Assembly: GCA_028713595.1 (NCBI GenBank)
Contig: JAQTNZ010000041.1
Location: forward strand, 1-10,266
From: Methylovulum sp.
Lineage (GTDB): Bacteria > Pseudomonadota > Gammaproteobacteria > Methylococcales > Methylomonadaceae
Direction: 5' to 3'
DNA length: 10,266 bases
Shown piece after piece: positions 1-7,193 of the stretch. The notes under the pieces are model-generated. The model saw only the letters and a program-made list of their open reading frames with translations, ran no database searches and was not told where the DNA came from. How positions within the stretch are numbered: position 1 is the stretch's first letter; every line of letters begins with the position of its first letter. The position numbers and the translations under genes were made by a program.

Positions 1-124
1 CCATGTCCATCAGATGGCCGTCACCGTGATTCATGAGCATACCGTCATGTTCCTGATAGTCCACGGCTACCGCTGATGTGGAAAACAGGACTGCCAGCGC
101 ACCCGCCGCTAAAAACTTCACCAT
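1..124 (-). CDS. Small exported His/Met/Asp-rich protein, 5' part only
   Basis: The gene runs off the left edge of the window and 41 codons are visible. It starts with ATG at 124-122, behind a strong ribosome binding site (AAGGAG, 7 nt upstream). The first 20 residues form a typical signal peptide: Met-Val-Lys, a hydrophobic stretch, then a Ser-Ala-Val-Ala cleavage site. The mature part begins VDYQEHDGMLMNHGDGHLMD and is dense in His, Met and Asp. Such composition is common in periplasmic metal-binding, especially copper-binding, proteins, but no named family is recognised from so short a piece. The next gene upstream on the same strand also encodes an exported protein. A dedicated promoter lies just upstream (167-195). 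The reading frame and secretion signal are clear; the metal role is inference from composition. Confidence 0.72.
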   Translation of the reverse strand, partial: MVKFLAAGALAVLFSTSAVAVDYQEHDGMLMNHGDGHLMDM

Positions 125-166
125 TCTTTGTCTCCTTTTTGATTGAAAATCAGTCAGATGACGGGC

Positions 167-195
167 ATTATAACCGCTTGCCCAACACCTGACAG
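167..195 (-). promoter_or_regulatory. Sigma-70-type promoter of the left-edge gene
   Basis: Read on the minus strand there is a perfect -10 box TATAAT (172-167). It is preceded at exactly 17 nt by CTGTCA (195-190), which matches 4 of 6 positions of TTGACA. Transcription would start near 160, giving a leader of about 36 nt before the ATG at 124. A short inverted repeat, GGGCA (163-167) and TGCCC (179-183), overlaps the -10 box and could be an operator, though 5-bp arms may be chance. Confidence 0.6.
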
Positions 196-224
196 CCCAA
201 ACCCAGTCAAACGTTACTAAAGCC

Positions 225-818
225 TTAGATTTTTTTGATTTTTCCTAACGCTTCATCAACTTTGTTTTTAAAGCCGGCGTGTGACAGATAGAACACATAC
301 AAGCCAGCAAAGGCAAAAAAGACGTATAATAGGATGTTGTTTTTGCTCATTGCCTTACCTGAACCGGCTTTAAAGCCCATGTGCGCGTCCAAGCGTTCGC
401 CTTGGTCGGGGACTAGGGTGATATGGATCAGGTATTTGCCCGCTTCAGGCACGCCATTGGGCAGGTCAAGGTTAACGGTGCCGGCTTTGTGTTTGGCGGC
501 AGGCAGGAAGAACACGCGGGTGCCTTCAGGTTCTTTAGTTACTTCAAACTCAACCGTCATGTTTCTGTAGCGCATGTCCTGATAGTCAAACACCAATTGG
601 GTACGGGTGTTGATGCCGGGCAAGCTGCCGCAAAACTCTTCGGCGGAATAGGCGGCGGGCTGGTAAGCGGTGTAATGTATCCAGTGCGAAGGCTCCAATT
701 CAAACTTACATTGGTCGGTATCAGTACCCGCCGCCCCGCCGTGCGCCCATACTGAAGCCGAAAAAACTAAACCTAATAGTGCCAAACAACCTTTTTTTAA
801 AATGTGTGCGGTGCTCAT
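225..818 (-). CDS. Exported, C-terminally membrane-anchored protein of unknown function, possible copper site
   Basis: 197 aa. Residues 1-25 are a signal peptide ending SVWA, with predicted cleavage before HGGAAG, so the mature protein would begin with His26. Residues 26-157 form a soluble periplasmic domain with two cysteines (C37, C63; possible disulfide) and the block HWIHYTAYQP (45-54) followed by EEFC (60-63), then LVFDYQD (75-81). Residues 162-179 form one transmembrane helix, followed by a Lys-rich tail (KNK...KIKK) that fits a cytoplasmic C terminus. The HGG...C...H.TAYQP...FC...DY pattern resembles, from memory, an uncharacterised periplasmic family in proteobacteria; I cannot name it. 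A mature N-terminal histidine is known from CopC, PmoB and LPMO copper sites, so copper binding is a reasonable hypothesis only. The ATG at 818 has GGGAAGG just upstream. The downstream neighbour is another exported His/Met-rich protein. Alternatives are a PmoD-like or other copper-handling membrane protein. Confidence 0.8.
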   Translation of the reverse strand: MSTAHILKKGCLALLGLVFSASVWAHGGAAGTDTDQCKFELEPSHWIHYTAYQPAAYSAEEFCGSLPGINTRTQLVFDYQDMRYRNMTVEFEVTKEPEGTRVFFLPAAKHKAGTVNLDLPNGVPEAGKYLIHITLVPDQGERLDAHMGFKAGSGKAMSKNNILLYVFFAFAGLYVFYLSHAGFKNKVDEALGKIKKI

Positions 819-939
819 AATACCTTCCCGTCTCGATAAATAGTAATTATTATATAAACATTCATTAATCTTTACTGTGTGGACTGACCGGAATAACCCT
901 ACTTGTTGTATTATTGTCCGGTAGCAATTGCCAACTCTA

Positions 940-976
940 GCATATCAAGCCTTGTAAATAAAGGCTTTGATACTGC
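940..976. repeat. Imperfect hairpin upstream of pgi
   Basis: TATCAAGCCTT (943-953) pairs with AAGGCTTTGATA (961-972) around a 7-nt loop, with one bulged T. GCA (940-942) can extend the stem against TGC (974-976) across one bulged C. No T-run follows, so it does not look like an intrinsic terminator. It lies about 55 nt upstream of the candidate pgi -10 element and could be an operator. The rest of the 819-1091 gap shows only the pgi promoter element and an AT-rich TATAAT (854-849, minus strand) without a good -35, which might serve the 197-aa gene. Confidence 0.5.
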
Positions 977-1029
977 AAGCTTACCATTAAATAAGGTATA
1001 TGCAAATTGTCATACTATTGCCCTTATAT

Positions 1030-1038
1030 TGCTATACT
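1030..1038 (+). promoter_or_regulatory. Extended -10 promoter element of pgi
   Basis: TGCTATACT is an extended -10 (TG-N-TATACT). The best -35-like hexamer is TTGTCA at 1007-1012, with a 20-nt spacer that is longer than ideal, though an extended -10 can do without a strong -35. Transcription would begin near 1045, giving a leader of about 47 nt before the pgi ATG. Confidence 0.4.
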
Positions 1039-1091
1039 TTCCGCCTTTTCGTAGACTTAAGCCATTATCATTTAAACGGAGCCTCCAGCAC

Positions 1092-2729
1092 ATGTCATCA
1101 TTGACTACCTCAAAAGCTTGGTCTGCATTACAAGACCATTACCATCACATCCAAAATGTTGCCCTGCGCGATGCTTTTGCACAAGATCCCCAGCGTCATG
1201 CCAAGTTCTCACTGACGTTCAATGACATTCTTTTTGACTATTCAAAAAACCGCATTGATGACGAAACCTTGCCGCTGTTGATAGAGTTGGCCAAGCACCA
1301 AGGCTTGGAAGCTAAAATCAACGCGATGTTTTCCGGTGAGGCCATCAACACCACCGAGCATCGTGCCGTGTTGCATACCGCCTTGCGCAACCGTGGCAAC
1401 ATCCCTGTTTATGTCGATGGTCAAGATGTGATGCCCGATGTCAACCGCGTCTTGGCAAAAATGCGCGTCTTTTGTGATAAAGTGCGCTCAGGCGAGTGGC
1501 GCGGCTATACCGGCAAAACTATCACCGATGTGGTCAATATCGGCATAGGCGGCTCTGGCTTGGGGCCGAAAATGGTTTCGATGACGCTGACCCCGTACAG
1601 CTCCAGTGCCTTAAAAGTCCATTATGTTTCCAATATCGACCAAACCGATATTGTCGAGAAACTGAAACCGCTTAACCCTGAAACCACCTTGTTCATCATT
1701 GCCTCAAAAATATTTTCTACCCAAGAAACTATGATGAACGCCAAATCGGCAAAAAACTGGTTTTTGGCAACCGCCCAAGATCCTAGCGCCGTAGCCAAGC
1801 ATTTTGTGGCGATTTCGACCCATGCGGAAAATGTCGCGGCGTTCGGCATAGACACCGACAATATGTTTGAGTTTTGGGATTGGGTGGGCGGGCGTTTTTC
1901 GCTTTGGTCAGCGGTGGGCCTATCGATTGCCCTGTACATTGGCATGGACAATTTTGAGGCCTTGCTGGAAGGTGCCTACGAAGTTGACGAACATTTTCGC
2001 ACCACCCCGTTTGAGCGTAACATTCCGGTCATCATGGCTTTATTGGGTGTTTGGTATAACAATTTTTTTGATGCCGACTCCCACGCCTTATTGCCCTACG
2101 ATCAATCCATGCGCTATTTTGCCGATTATTTTCAACAAGGTGATATGGAAAGCAATGGCAAAAGCACCACAATGGCGGGTGACAGAGTTGATTATAGCAC
2201 CGGCCCGATTATTTGGGGGCAACCTGGCACCAACGGCCAACATGCGTTTTTCCAGCTTATCCACCAAGGCACCAAGCTGATACCGTGCGATTTTTTGGTC
2301 GCCGCCAACAGCCATTATCATTTGCCGGAACATCATGACATTTTGGTGTCTAACTTTTTGGCGCAACCGGAAGCGCTTATGCGTGGCAAGACTCTTGAGG
2401 AAGTCAAACAGGAGTTGACCCCCGCCCAATGTGAAGATGCTGTATTGGTGGCATCGAAAGTGTTTGACGGCAACAAGCCTTCCAACTCGTTCTTGTGCAA
2501 AAAAATGACCCCGAAAACCTTAGGCGCGTTATTGGCGTTTTACGAACATAAAATTTTTGTCCAAGGCGTGATTTGGAACATCAATTCCTTTGACCAAATG
2601 GGCGTGGAATTGGGTAAAGTCTTAGCCAAAGCCATTTTGCCGGAACTGCAAAACGATGAGGTCATCAGCAGTCATGACAGCTCCACCAATGGCCTGATAA
2701 ACGCTTATAAACGCTTGAAAGAGCAATGA
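1092..2729 (+). CDS. pgi: Glucose-6-phosphate isomerase
   Basis: 545 aa, close to the E. coli enzyme (549 aa). It interconverts glucose-6-phosphate and fructose-6-phosphate in the cytoplasm. Catalytic residues are visible: Glu353 in QGDMESNGK, His384 in GTNGQHAF and Lys509 in GVELGK. The C terminus carries the family signature [13 protein letters not shown] chose ATG 1092 because GGAG lies at 1078-1081 and the protein then begins like E. coli Pgi; the frame stays open upstream to 903 but encodes nothing family-like. Two positions are odd. The usual GGSDLGP loop reads GGSGLGP (Gly156). The phosphate-binding SKTFTTQET reads SKIFSTQET (Ile207), replacing the Thr equivalent to Thr211 of the rabbit enzyme. 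The gene heads a run with gmhA, hldE and hldD; the 83-nt gap to gmhA has no convincing terminator, so co-transcription is possible. Confidence 0.97.
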   Translation: MSSLTTSKAWSALQDHYHHIQNVALRDAFAQDPQRHAKFSLTFNDILFDYSKNRIDDETLPLLIELAKHQGLEAKINAMFSGEAINTTEHRAVLHTALRNRGNIPVYVDGQDVMPDVNRVLAKMRVFCDKVRSGEWRGYTGKTITDVVNIGIGGSGLGPKMVSMTLTPYSSSALKVHYVSNIDQTDIVEKLKPLNPETTLFIIASKIFSTQETMMNAKSAKNWFLATAQDPSAVAKHFVAISTHAENVAAFGIDTDNMFEFWDWVGGRFSLWSAVGLSIALYIGMDNFEALLEGAYEVDEHFRTTPFERNIPVIMALLGVWYNNFFDADSHALLPYDQSMRYFADYFQQGDMESNGKSTTMAGDRVDYSTGPIIWGQPGTNGQHAFFQLIHQGTKLIPCDFLVAANSHYHLPEHHDILVSNFLAQPEALMRGKTLEEVKQELTPAQCEDAVLVASKVFDGNKPSNSFLCKKMTPKTLGALLAFYEHKIFVQGVIWNINSFDQMGVELGKVLAKAILPELQNDEVISSHDSSTNGLINAYKRLKEQ

Positions 2730-2812
2730 TAGTTGGCCCTACTAGGCTCTTCAGAGGGCTTAACGGGCGGCTTAGTCAGCACACACCAAAATCCCTAACC
2801 TAAGGAGTTTTT

Positions 2813-3379
2813 TTGCAAACCTTTATAGCTGAACTTGAGCAACACCAAGCCATGATGGCCCGACTGGCCGCCTGCCATGAAGACATCACCGCCGCAGGCG
2901 GGCTGTTGGCCGACACTTTGCGTCAGGGCGGTAAAATCCTGCTTTGCGGCAATGGTGGTAGCGCCGCCGATTGCCAGCATATCGCCGCCGAATTGGTTGT
3001 GCGTTATGAAAAAGACCGCCCAGGCTTGGCTGCCCTGGCCCTGACGACCGATTCCTCCATTCTGACCGCGCACAGCAACGATGTCGGTTTTGAGAGCGTG
3101 TTTGCCCGCCAAGTCGAAGCCTTGGCAAATCCCCAAGACTGTTTGGTCGCCATTTCCACCTCCGGCAAAAGCCCCAATATCATTAAGGCCGCCAAAGCGG
3201 CACGGCACAAGGGTATGGCGGTGATCGCCCTGACGGGCGGTGAGGGTGGCGACTTACGCCACCATGCCAGCCTTGCCATTATCGTACCGTCAACGGTGAC
3301 GGCACGGATACAGGAGGCGCATATCTTGATCGGGCATTGGTGGTGTGGTTTGATTGAAAGCCATTATGCCCGATCGTAA
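2813..3379 (+). CDS. gmhA: Phosphoheptose isomerase (sedoheptulose-7-phosphate isomerase)
   Basis: 188 aa, against 192 in E. coli. It converts sedoheptulose-7-phosphate to D-glycero-D-manno-heptose-7-phosphate, the first step of ADP-heptose synthesis for LPS inner core. It is a single SIS domain with the phosphate loop CGNGGSAAD. The zinc and catalytic residues His56, Glu60, Gln167 and His175 each lie five positions before the E. coli residues (61, 65, 172, 180), so the fold and numbering are preserved. The start is TTG at 2813. AAGGAG at 2802-2807 ends 5 nt before it, and no in-frame ATG keeps the N-terminal helix. A later Met-Met pair (about residues 14-15) would truncate that helix. The next gene, hldE, acts on the heptose phosphate after GmhA. 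The GmhB phosphatase of the pathway is not encoded here. Confidence 0.95.
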   Translation: MQTFIAELEQHQAMMARLAACHEDITAAGGLLADTLRQGGKILLCGNGGSAADCQHIAAELVVRYEKDRPGLAALALTTDSSILTAHSNDVGFESVFARQVEALANPQDCLVAISTSGKSPNIIKAAKAARHKGMAVIALTGGEGGDLRHHASLAIIVPSTVTARIQEAHILIGHWWCGLIESHYARS

Positions 3380-3422
3380 CGTCACCCTGCCGACCCTGCC
3401 CAATCGGCCGTGCTATTTATGG

Positions 3423-3455
3423 CTTGCCAATATCATTAGCTAGGCAAGTTTTTTT
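3423..3455 (+). terminator. Candidate weak terminator or attenuator between gmhA and hldE
   Basis: CTTGCC (3423-3428) pairs with GGCAAG (3443-3448) around a 14-nt loop and is followed directly by seven T residues (3449-3455). The shape is that of an intrinsic terminator, but a 6-bp stem with a large loop is weak. It ends just before the hldE ribosome binding site (AAGGAA, 3459-3464), so it could reduce read-through from gmhA into hldE or affect initiation. Confidence 0.4.
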
Positions 3456-3471
3456 CAAAAAGGAATGTTTC

Positions 3472-4899
3472 ATGTTAGCGACCTTACCCCCATTCAATAA
3501 GGCCAGAATCATAGTGATCGGCGATGTCATGCTTGACCGTTATTGGTCCGGGCAAGCGGCGCGCATTTCCCCCGAAGCCCCCGTGCCCGTGGTGCGGGTC
3601 AACAATAGCGAAGACCGTGTCGGCGGCGCGGCGAACGTCGCCCTGAACATCGCCCGCTTAGGGGGGCAAGTGACGTTACTCGGCGTGGTTGGCGATGATG
3701 CCGAAGGTGCTATGTTGCAACAATTGCTGGAAGCGCAAGGGGTGGCCTGCGCTTTTGTCGTCCAACCCGGTCTGCGCACGATTTGCAAGTTGCGCATCAT
3801 GGCCCAGCATCAGCAACTGATCCGTGTCGATTTTGAAGACCTGCCCCTGCAATTTGACTTGGGGCGCTTACAGGCACAATTACAGCAGCACTTGCCGGCA
3901 CACGATGTGCTGGTGTTTTCCGACTATGGCAAAGGCACGTTGGCCGATGTCGCCAACCTGATCACCTTGGCCAAACACGCCCGCCTAAAAGTGTTGGTTG
4001 ACCCCAAAGGCACCGATTTCCAACGCTATGCCCACGCCGATGTCATCACCCCCAACTTGGCGGAATTGCTGGCGGTGGTGGGCGTTTGTGCCGACGAACA
4101 GGCGTTGCTGGCCAGGGGGCGCAAACTGATTGCCGACCAGCAAATAGACACCTTGCTGCTGACCCGTGGCGAAGCGGGGATGACCCTGATCCAGCCGGAT
4201 GCCAGCCATTCCCTGCCCGCCCAAGCCAAAGACGTGTTTGACGTGACCGGCGCGGGCGATACCGTCATTGCCGTGATGTCCTTAGGCATGGCGATGGGGT
4301 TGCCCTTATCGGAAGCCATGTACTTGGCCAACCTCGCCGGTGGCATTGTCGTCGGCAAGTTGGGCACTTCCACGGTATCCAATGAAGAACTGACCCGCGC
4401 CATGCACGCCGACCGTAACCAAGCGCGACACGGCATCGTCTCCGAAGACGAATTGGCCTGTTTGGTCAGCCATGCCCAAGCCGGTGGCGAGCGGGTCATC
4501 ATGACCAACGGTTGTTTTGATTTGCTCCATGCCGGTCATGTTGCCTATCTGCAACAGGCTAAAGCGTTGGGAGATCGCCTGATTATTGCCGTCAACTCCG
4601 ATGGTTCGGTCAAACGGCTTAAAGGCGAAACCCGCCCGATCAACGGCTTGGCGCAACGCATGACCGTGTTGGCGGCCTTAGGCTGTGTCGATTGGGTGGT
4701 GGCTTTTGAAGAAGACACCCCCGAACGCCTGTATTGCAAAATCCTGCCGGATGTCATCGTCAAAGGCGGCGATTACTCGCCTGGACAAGTGGCCGGTGGC
4801 GATTGCGTCATCAAAGCCGGGGGCGAAGTGAAGATAGTGCCGTTTGTTGACGGCCATTCGACAACATCAATGATAAATAAAGCACGGGGTGAGGAATGA
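3472..4899 (+). CDS. hldE: Bifunctional heptose-7-phosphate kinase / heptose-1-phosphate adenylyltransferase
   Basis: 475 aa (E. coli 477), cytoplasmic. The N-terminal ribokinase-family domain (about 1-320) phosphorylates D-glycero-beta-D-manno-heptose-7-P at C1. It shows GDVMLDRYW near the start, [11 protein letters not shown], the GGAAN sugar-binding motif, and DVTGAGDT with the catalytic base Asp263. The C-terminal nucleotidyltransferase domain (about 340-475) transfers AMP to heptose-1-P and carries [12 protein letters not shown] with the His353-x-Gly-His356 motif and the later VKGGDY motif. I chose ATG 3472 because AAGGAA lies 7 nt upstream and the N terminus ([20 protein letters not shown]) aligns with E. 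coli; an in-frame TTG at 3424 sits inside the terminator-like hairpin. The stop overlaps the hldD start by 4 nt, indicating translational coupling. GmhB must act between the two HldE reactions and lies elsewhere. Confidence 0.97.
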   Translation: MLATLPPFNKARIIVIGDVMLDRYWSGQAARISPEAPVPVVRVNNSEDRVGGAANVALNIARLGGQVTLLGVVGDDAEGAMLQQLLEAQGVACAFVVQPGLRTICKLRIMAQHQQLIRVDFEDLPLQFDLGRLQAQLQQHLPAHDVLVFSDYGKGTLADVANLITLAKHARLKVLVDPKGTDFQRYAHADVITPNLAELLAVVGVCADEQALLARGRKLIADQQIDTLLLTRGEAGMTLIQPDASHSLPAQAKDVFDVTGAGDTVIAVMSLGMAMGLPLSEAMYLANLAGGIVVGKLGTSTVSNEELTRAMHADRNQARHGIVSEDELACLVSHAQAGGERVIMTNGCFDLLHAGHVAYLQQAKALGDRLIIAVNSDGSVKRLKGETRPINGLAQRMTVLAALGCVDWVVAFEEDTPERLYCKILPDVIVKGGDYSPGQVAGGDCVIKAGGEVKIVPFVDGHSTTSMINKARGEE

Positions 4900-5855
4900 T
4901 TATTGTTACAGGCGGTGCGGGCTTTATCGGCAGCAACCTGATCCGCGCCCTCAATGCGCGGGGCGGGCGGGACATTTTGTTGGTCGATGACCTGAGCAAC
5001 GGACGCAAGATGCACAATATTGCCGATTTGGACATTGCCGACTATTGCGACAAACACGATTTGGCCGCCAAACTGGCCGTGCCGGGATTTTTGGCGCAGG
5101 TGCGGGCGGTGTTCCATCAGGGTGCGTGTTCGGCCACCACCGAATGGGACGGCCAGTATGTCATGAAGAACAATTACGAGTATTCCAAACAGCTCTTGCA
5201 CGTGTGTTTGGAACAGCGTATCCCGTTTATCTACGCCTCCTCCGCCTCCGTGTACGGCAACGGCGAGAACGGCTTTCGGGTAGACCGGGCTTGTGAGCGG
5301 CCCATCAATATGTACGCCTACTCAAAGTTCCAATTCGACCAATACGTCCGGCAGCTATTGCCCACCGCCGCCAGCCAGATTGTCGGGTTCCGCTATTTCA
5401 ACGTATATGGCCCACGCGAGCAGCACAAAGGCGCGATGAGCAGCACCGCCTTCCACTTTAACCAGCAAATCATCGCCAACCAGACCGCCCGCTTGTTTGC
5501 AGGTTGCGACGGCTATCCCGATGGCGGCCAAAAACGGGATTTTGTCTATGTCGGTGATGTGGTCGATGTCAACCTATGGTTTCTTGACCACCCCGACCAG
5601 TCCGGCATCTTTAACGTCGGCACCGGCCAGGCCGAACCCTTTAACGCCGTCGCCCAAGCCGTGATCGCTTGGCACGGGCAAGGGAGCATCGAATACATCC
5701 CGTTTCCCGAACATCTGAAAGGCGCTTACCAAAGCTACACCCAAGCTGATCTTTCCGGCTTAAGGCAAGCCGGTTACACCCAGCCCTTTTTGACCGTCAA
5801 GGAAGGTGTGGCGCGTTATTTGGATGTGCTGAATGGGGGGATGGCTAAGGCTTGA
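4896..5855 (+). CDS. hldD: ADP-L-glycero-D-manno-heptose 6-epimerase
   Basis: 319 aa, a cytoplasmic extended short-chain dehydrogenase. It inverts C6 of ADP-D-glycero-D-manno-heptose to give the donor used by LPS heptosyltransferases. The NAD(P) Rossmann motif GGAGFIGSN is at residues 6-14. Catalytic residues are Ser116 in the SSAS block and the Tyr140-xxx-Lys144 pair, at the same numbers as in E. coli HldD. The family block [16 protein letters not shown] follows and provides the further conserved lysine. The ATG lies within ATGA, overlapping the hldE stop, with GAGG (about 4890) as ribosome binding site. It completes the local gmhA-hldE-hldD set. No strong intrinsic terminator follows. Nothing is missing or truncated. 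Confidence 0.97.
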   Translation: MIIVTGGAGFIGSNLIRALNARGGRDILLVDDLSNGRKMHNIADLDIADYCDKHDLAAKLAVPGFLAQVRAVFHQGACSATTEWDGQYVMKNNYEYSKQLLHVCLEQRIPFIYASSASVYGNGENGFRVDRACERPINMYAYSKFQFDQYVRQLLPTAASQIVGFRYFNVYGPREQHKGAMSSTAFHFNQQIIANQTARLFAGCDGYPDGGQKRDFVYVGDVVDVNLWFLDHPDQSGIFNVGTGQAEPFNAVAQAVIAWHGQGSIEYIPFPEHLKGAYQSYTQADLSGLRQAGYTQPFLTVKEGVARYLDVLNGGMAKA

Positions 5856-5900
5856 AAATCTAATGTAGCTAAAGCGATGCGGATTGATGATTTTTTGGAT

Positions 5901-5934
5901 AAAAACCTTAAATATTTTCAATTCTTGAAAGGTT
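5901..5934 (-). terminator. Possible terminator of the 364-aa gene
   Basis: Read on the minus strand, AACCTT (5934-5929) can pair with AAGGTT (5909-5904), followed by a short T stretch to 5901. The 19-nt interior holds a small inner pairing (TTCAA with TTGAA). The stem is short and AT-rich, so this is weak. The same DNA could also end transcripts coming from hldD. Confidence 0.22.
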
Positions 5935-5953
5935 GGATGCCGCAATCAATCCA

Positions 5954-7048
5954 TTAAATTATTTCCACATCGCATTCTGTGTTTTCCAGCCAAGCAAGCT
6001 TCTTAACCGTATCCTCTTTTAAGCGTTCAATCAAGTCTTCTGGCAACACACCCTCTACAGATACTTGAATGGAATCGCGGTGTTCCACATAGCGGACGGT
6101 CACACCATTAATAACCAAACGATAAACATTATATTCATCCTCAATTTCAGGCAAAAGCTGATGAGGAACGTCTGGCGTATAAAGTTCTTTGGCCCATTTA
6201 AAATCGGGAGATTTGCCTAATGCTTCCGTAAGCTTTTTAAGCGATTTTTCATAATCGTCTTGCCAATTAACGTCAAGCTCCCATAATGCTTGTCTAATTT
6301 CCCACAGATGGTTTCTTTTGCGGTCACAACGTTTGATTTCCCAACGCGTCCATTTTCTGTCTGTTAGCCGTACCCAGTTCCAATCGTCAAGATTCAGTTG
6401 CCAATCATCAATGTTTTCTATCAAAGGGCGTTGGTTTCCGACATCCAAAAGTCCTTTTTTTAAGGTTATGGATTTGCGGTCACTACTTAGCTCCGCACTA
6501 TGGCTATGAATCCAACCAGGTGATTTGCCGGAGGCGGTTATGTTACGGATTGAATAGGTGTCTGTATCCATAAGATAAATCTGGGTATTTTTCTGGCACT
6601 CATCGGGATAGCCAAGACTGCCAATGATGACAATTTTATTGTCCACTTGTGTTGCAGTATGGAAATCAGTGGGCGGAAAAATATCTTTTGGATAGCCATA
6701 AAACTCGATGCTATCATCAGGATTTATAACGATAACGTCATTATAAATATAAAAATCAGGGTCATAAAAATCTTCGTGTTCACCCGCGATAAAAATGACC
6801 CGCCCGTCCGGCAATTCTGTTGAAGTTTGTCCGAAACGATCAAAACACCAAGCAGGCCCTTCAGCAAACGCCGATGGCCCTGCCATTTGCTTATTGGCTG
6901 AATAAGCATCCTTTTTCGTACGGACTAGCCATTCCCAAACCTTATTGTCAAATCTGCTGGGGTTTGATTCACCAATCCTAGGTGATCTCCACTCAAGAAA
7001 CAAAGCGGGGGTTACACCAAACTCAATAGGATCTATATTTTCGTCCAT
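5954..7048 (-). CDS. Uncharacterised Trp-rich protein with Kelch-like repeats
   Basis: 364 aa with no signal peptide or membrane segment, so probably cytoplasmic. The N-terminal block reads FGVTPALFLEWRSPR and then GESNP (11-30). Residues about 74-185 look like two Kelch-type beta-propeller blades: LPDGRVIFIAGEHED with YNDVIVINPD, then DFHTATQVDNKIVIIGSLGY with a later PGWIHSH. Two blades cannot close a propeller alone. The C-terminal part (205-364) is Trp- and charge-rich with no fold I recognise; there are 15 Trp in all. From memory the N-terminal pattern recurs in other bacteria as a hypothetical family, but I cannot name it or its function. The ATG at 7048 lacks a clear Shine-Dalgarno sequence. 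The gene is visibly AT-richer than the hld genes and stands alone between two housekeeping clusters, which hints at later acquisition. A palindrome lies 46 nt upstream of the start. Confidence 0.82.
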   Translation of the reverse strand: MDENIDPIEFGVTPALFLEWRSPRIGESNPSRFDNKVWEWLVRTKKDAYSANKQMAGPSAFAEGPAWCFDRFGQTSTELPDGRVIFIAGEHEDFYDPDFYIYNDVIVINPDDSIEFYGYPKDIFPPTDFHTATQVDNKIVIIGSLGYPDECQKNTQIYLMDTDTYSIRNITASGKSPGWIHSHSAELSSDRKSITLKKGLLDVGNQRPLIENIDDWQLNLDDWNWVRLTDRKWTRWEIKRCDRKRNHLWEIRQALWELDVNWQDDYEKSLKKLTEALGKSPDFKWAKELYTPDVPHQLLPEIEDEYNVYRLVINGVTVRYVEHRDSIQVSVEGVLPEDLIERLKEDTVKKLAWLENTECDVEII

Positions 7049-7093
7049 AAAGGTTTTTTAAAGCCAGTTGGGGTGGACAAGAAAAAGCTGTTC

Positions 7094-7107
7094 GCATAAT
7101 GTTATGC
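7094..7107. promoter_or_regulatory. Perfect palindrome in the leader of the 364-aa gene, possible operator
   Basis: GCATAA-TG-TTATGC is a perfect 6+2+6 inverted repeat. On the minus strand a TATAAT (7134-7129) lies upstream, with no good -35. If it is used, the palindrome would sit at about +15 to +28 of the transcript, a usual place for a repressor site. No repressor is encoded nearby. The remaining intergenic DNA (7049-7193) is AT-rich and shows no other gene. Confidence 0.4.
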
Positions 7108-7193
7108 AAAAAAGCGAGACATCAATGAATTATAAAGTAAAAAGTAAAGCGATTGTAGTTTATTGATAATTATAGATATTGTGGTAATGCCTG

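Noticed and set aside
334..755. Plus-strand open frames opposite the 197-aa gene
   Set aside because: They are antisense shadows with no ribosome site and no recognisable protein features; the minus-strand gene has a signal peptide and a ribosome site.
903..1091. N-terminal extension of Pgi by 63 residues in the same frame
   Set aside because: The extra residues have no similarity to Pgi, include promoter-like DNA, and ATG 1092 has a ribosome site and gives the normal family length.
2736..2759. Terminator after pgi (GCCCT paired with AGGGC)
   Set aside because: Only five pairs, a 14-nt loop and no following T-run.
3424..3471. Longer HldE starting at TTG 3424
   Set aside because: The extra 16 codons overlap the terminator-like hairpin and T-run; ATG 3472 has a ribosome site and aligns with E. 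coli HldE.
5881..5952. GGATTGAT / ATCAATCC inverted repeat flanking the hldD-364aa gap
   Set aside because: Eight-base arms separated by 56 nt in AT-rich DNA are plausibly chance, with no supporting context.
7091..7111. XerC/XerD dif-like or pdif site (TTCGCATAA and TTATG arms)
   Set aside because: The arms are separated by 2 nt, whereas dif and pdif sites have a 6-nt centre, and the XerD-side AT tail does not match.
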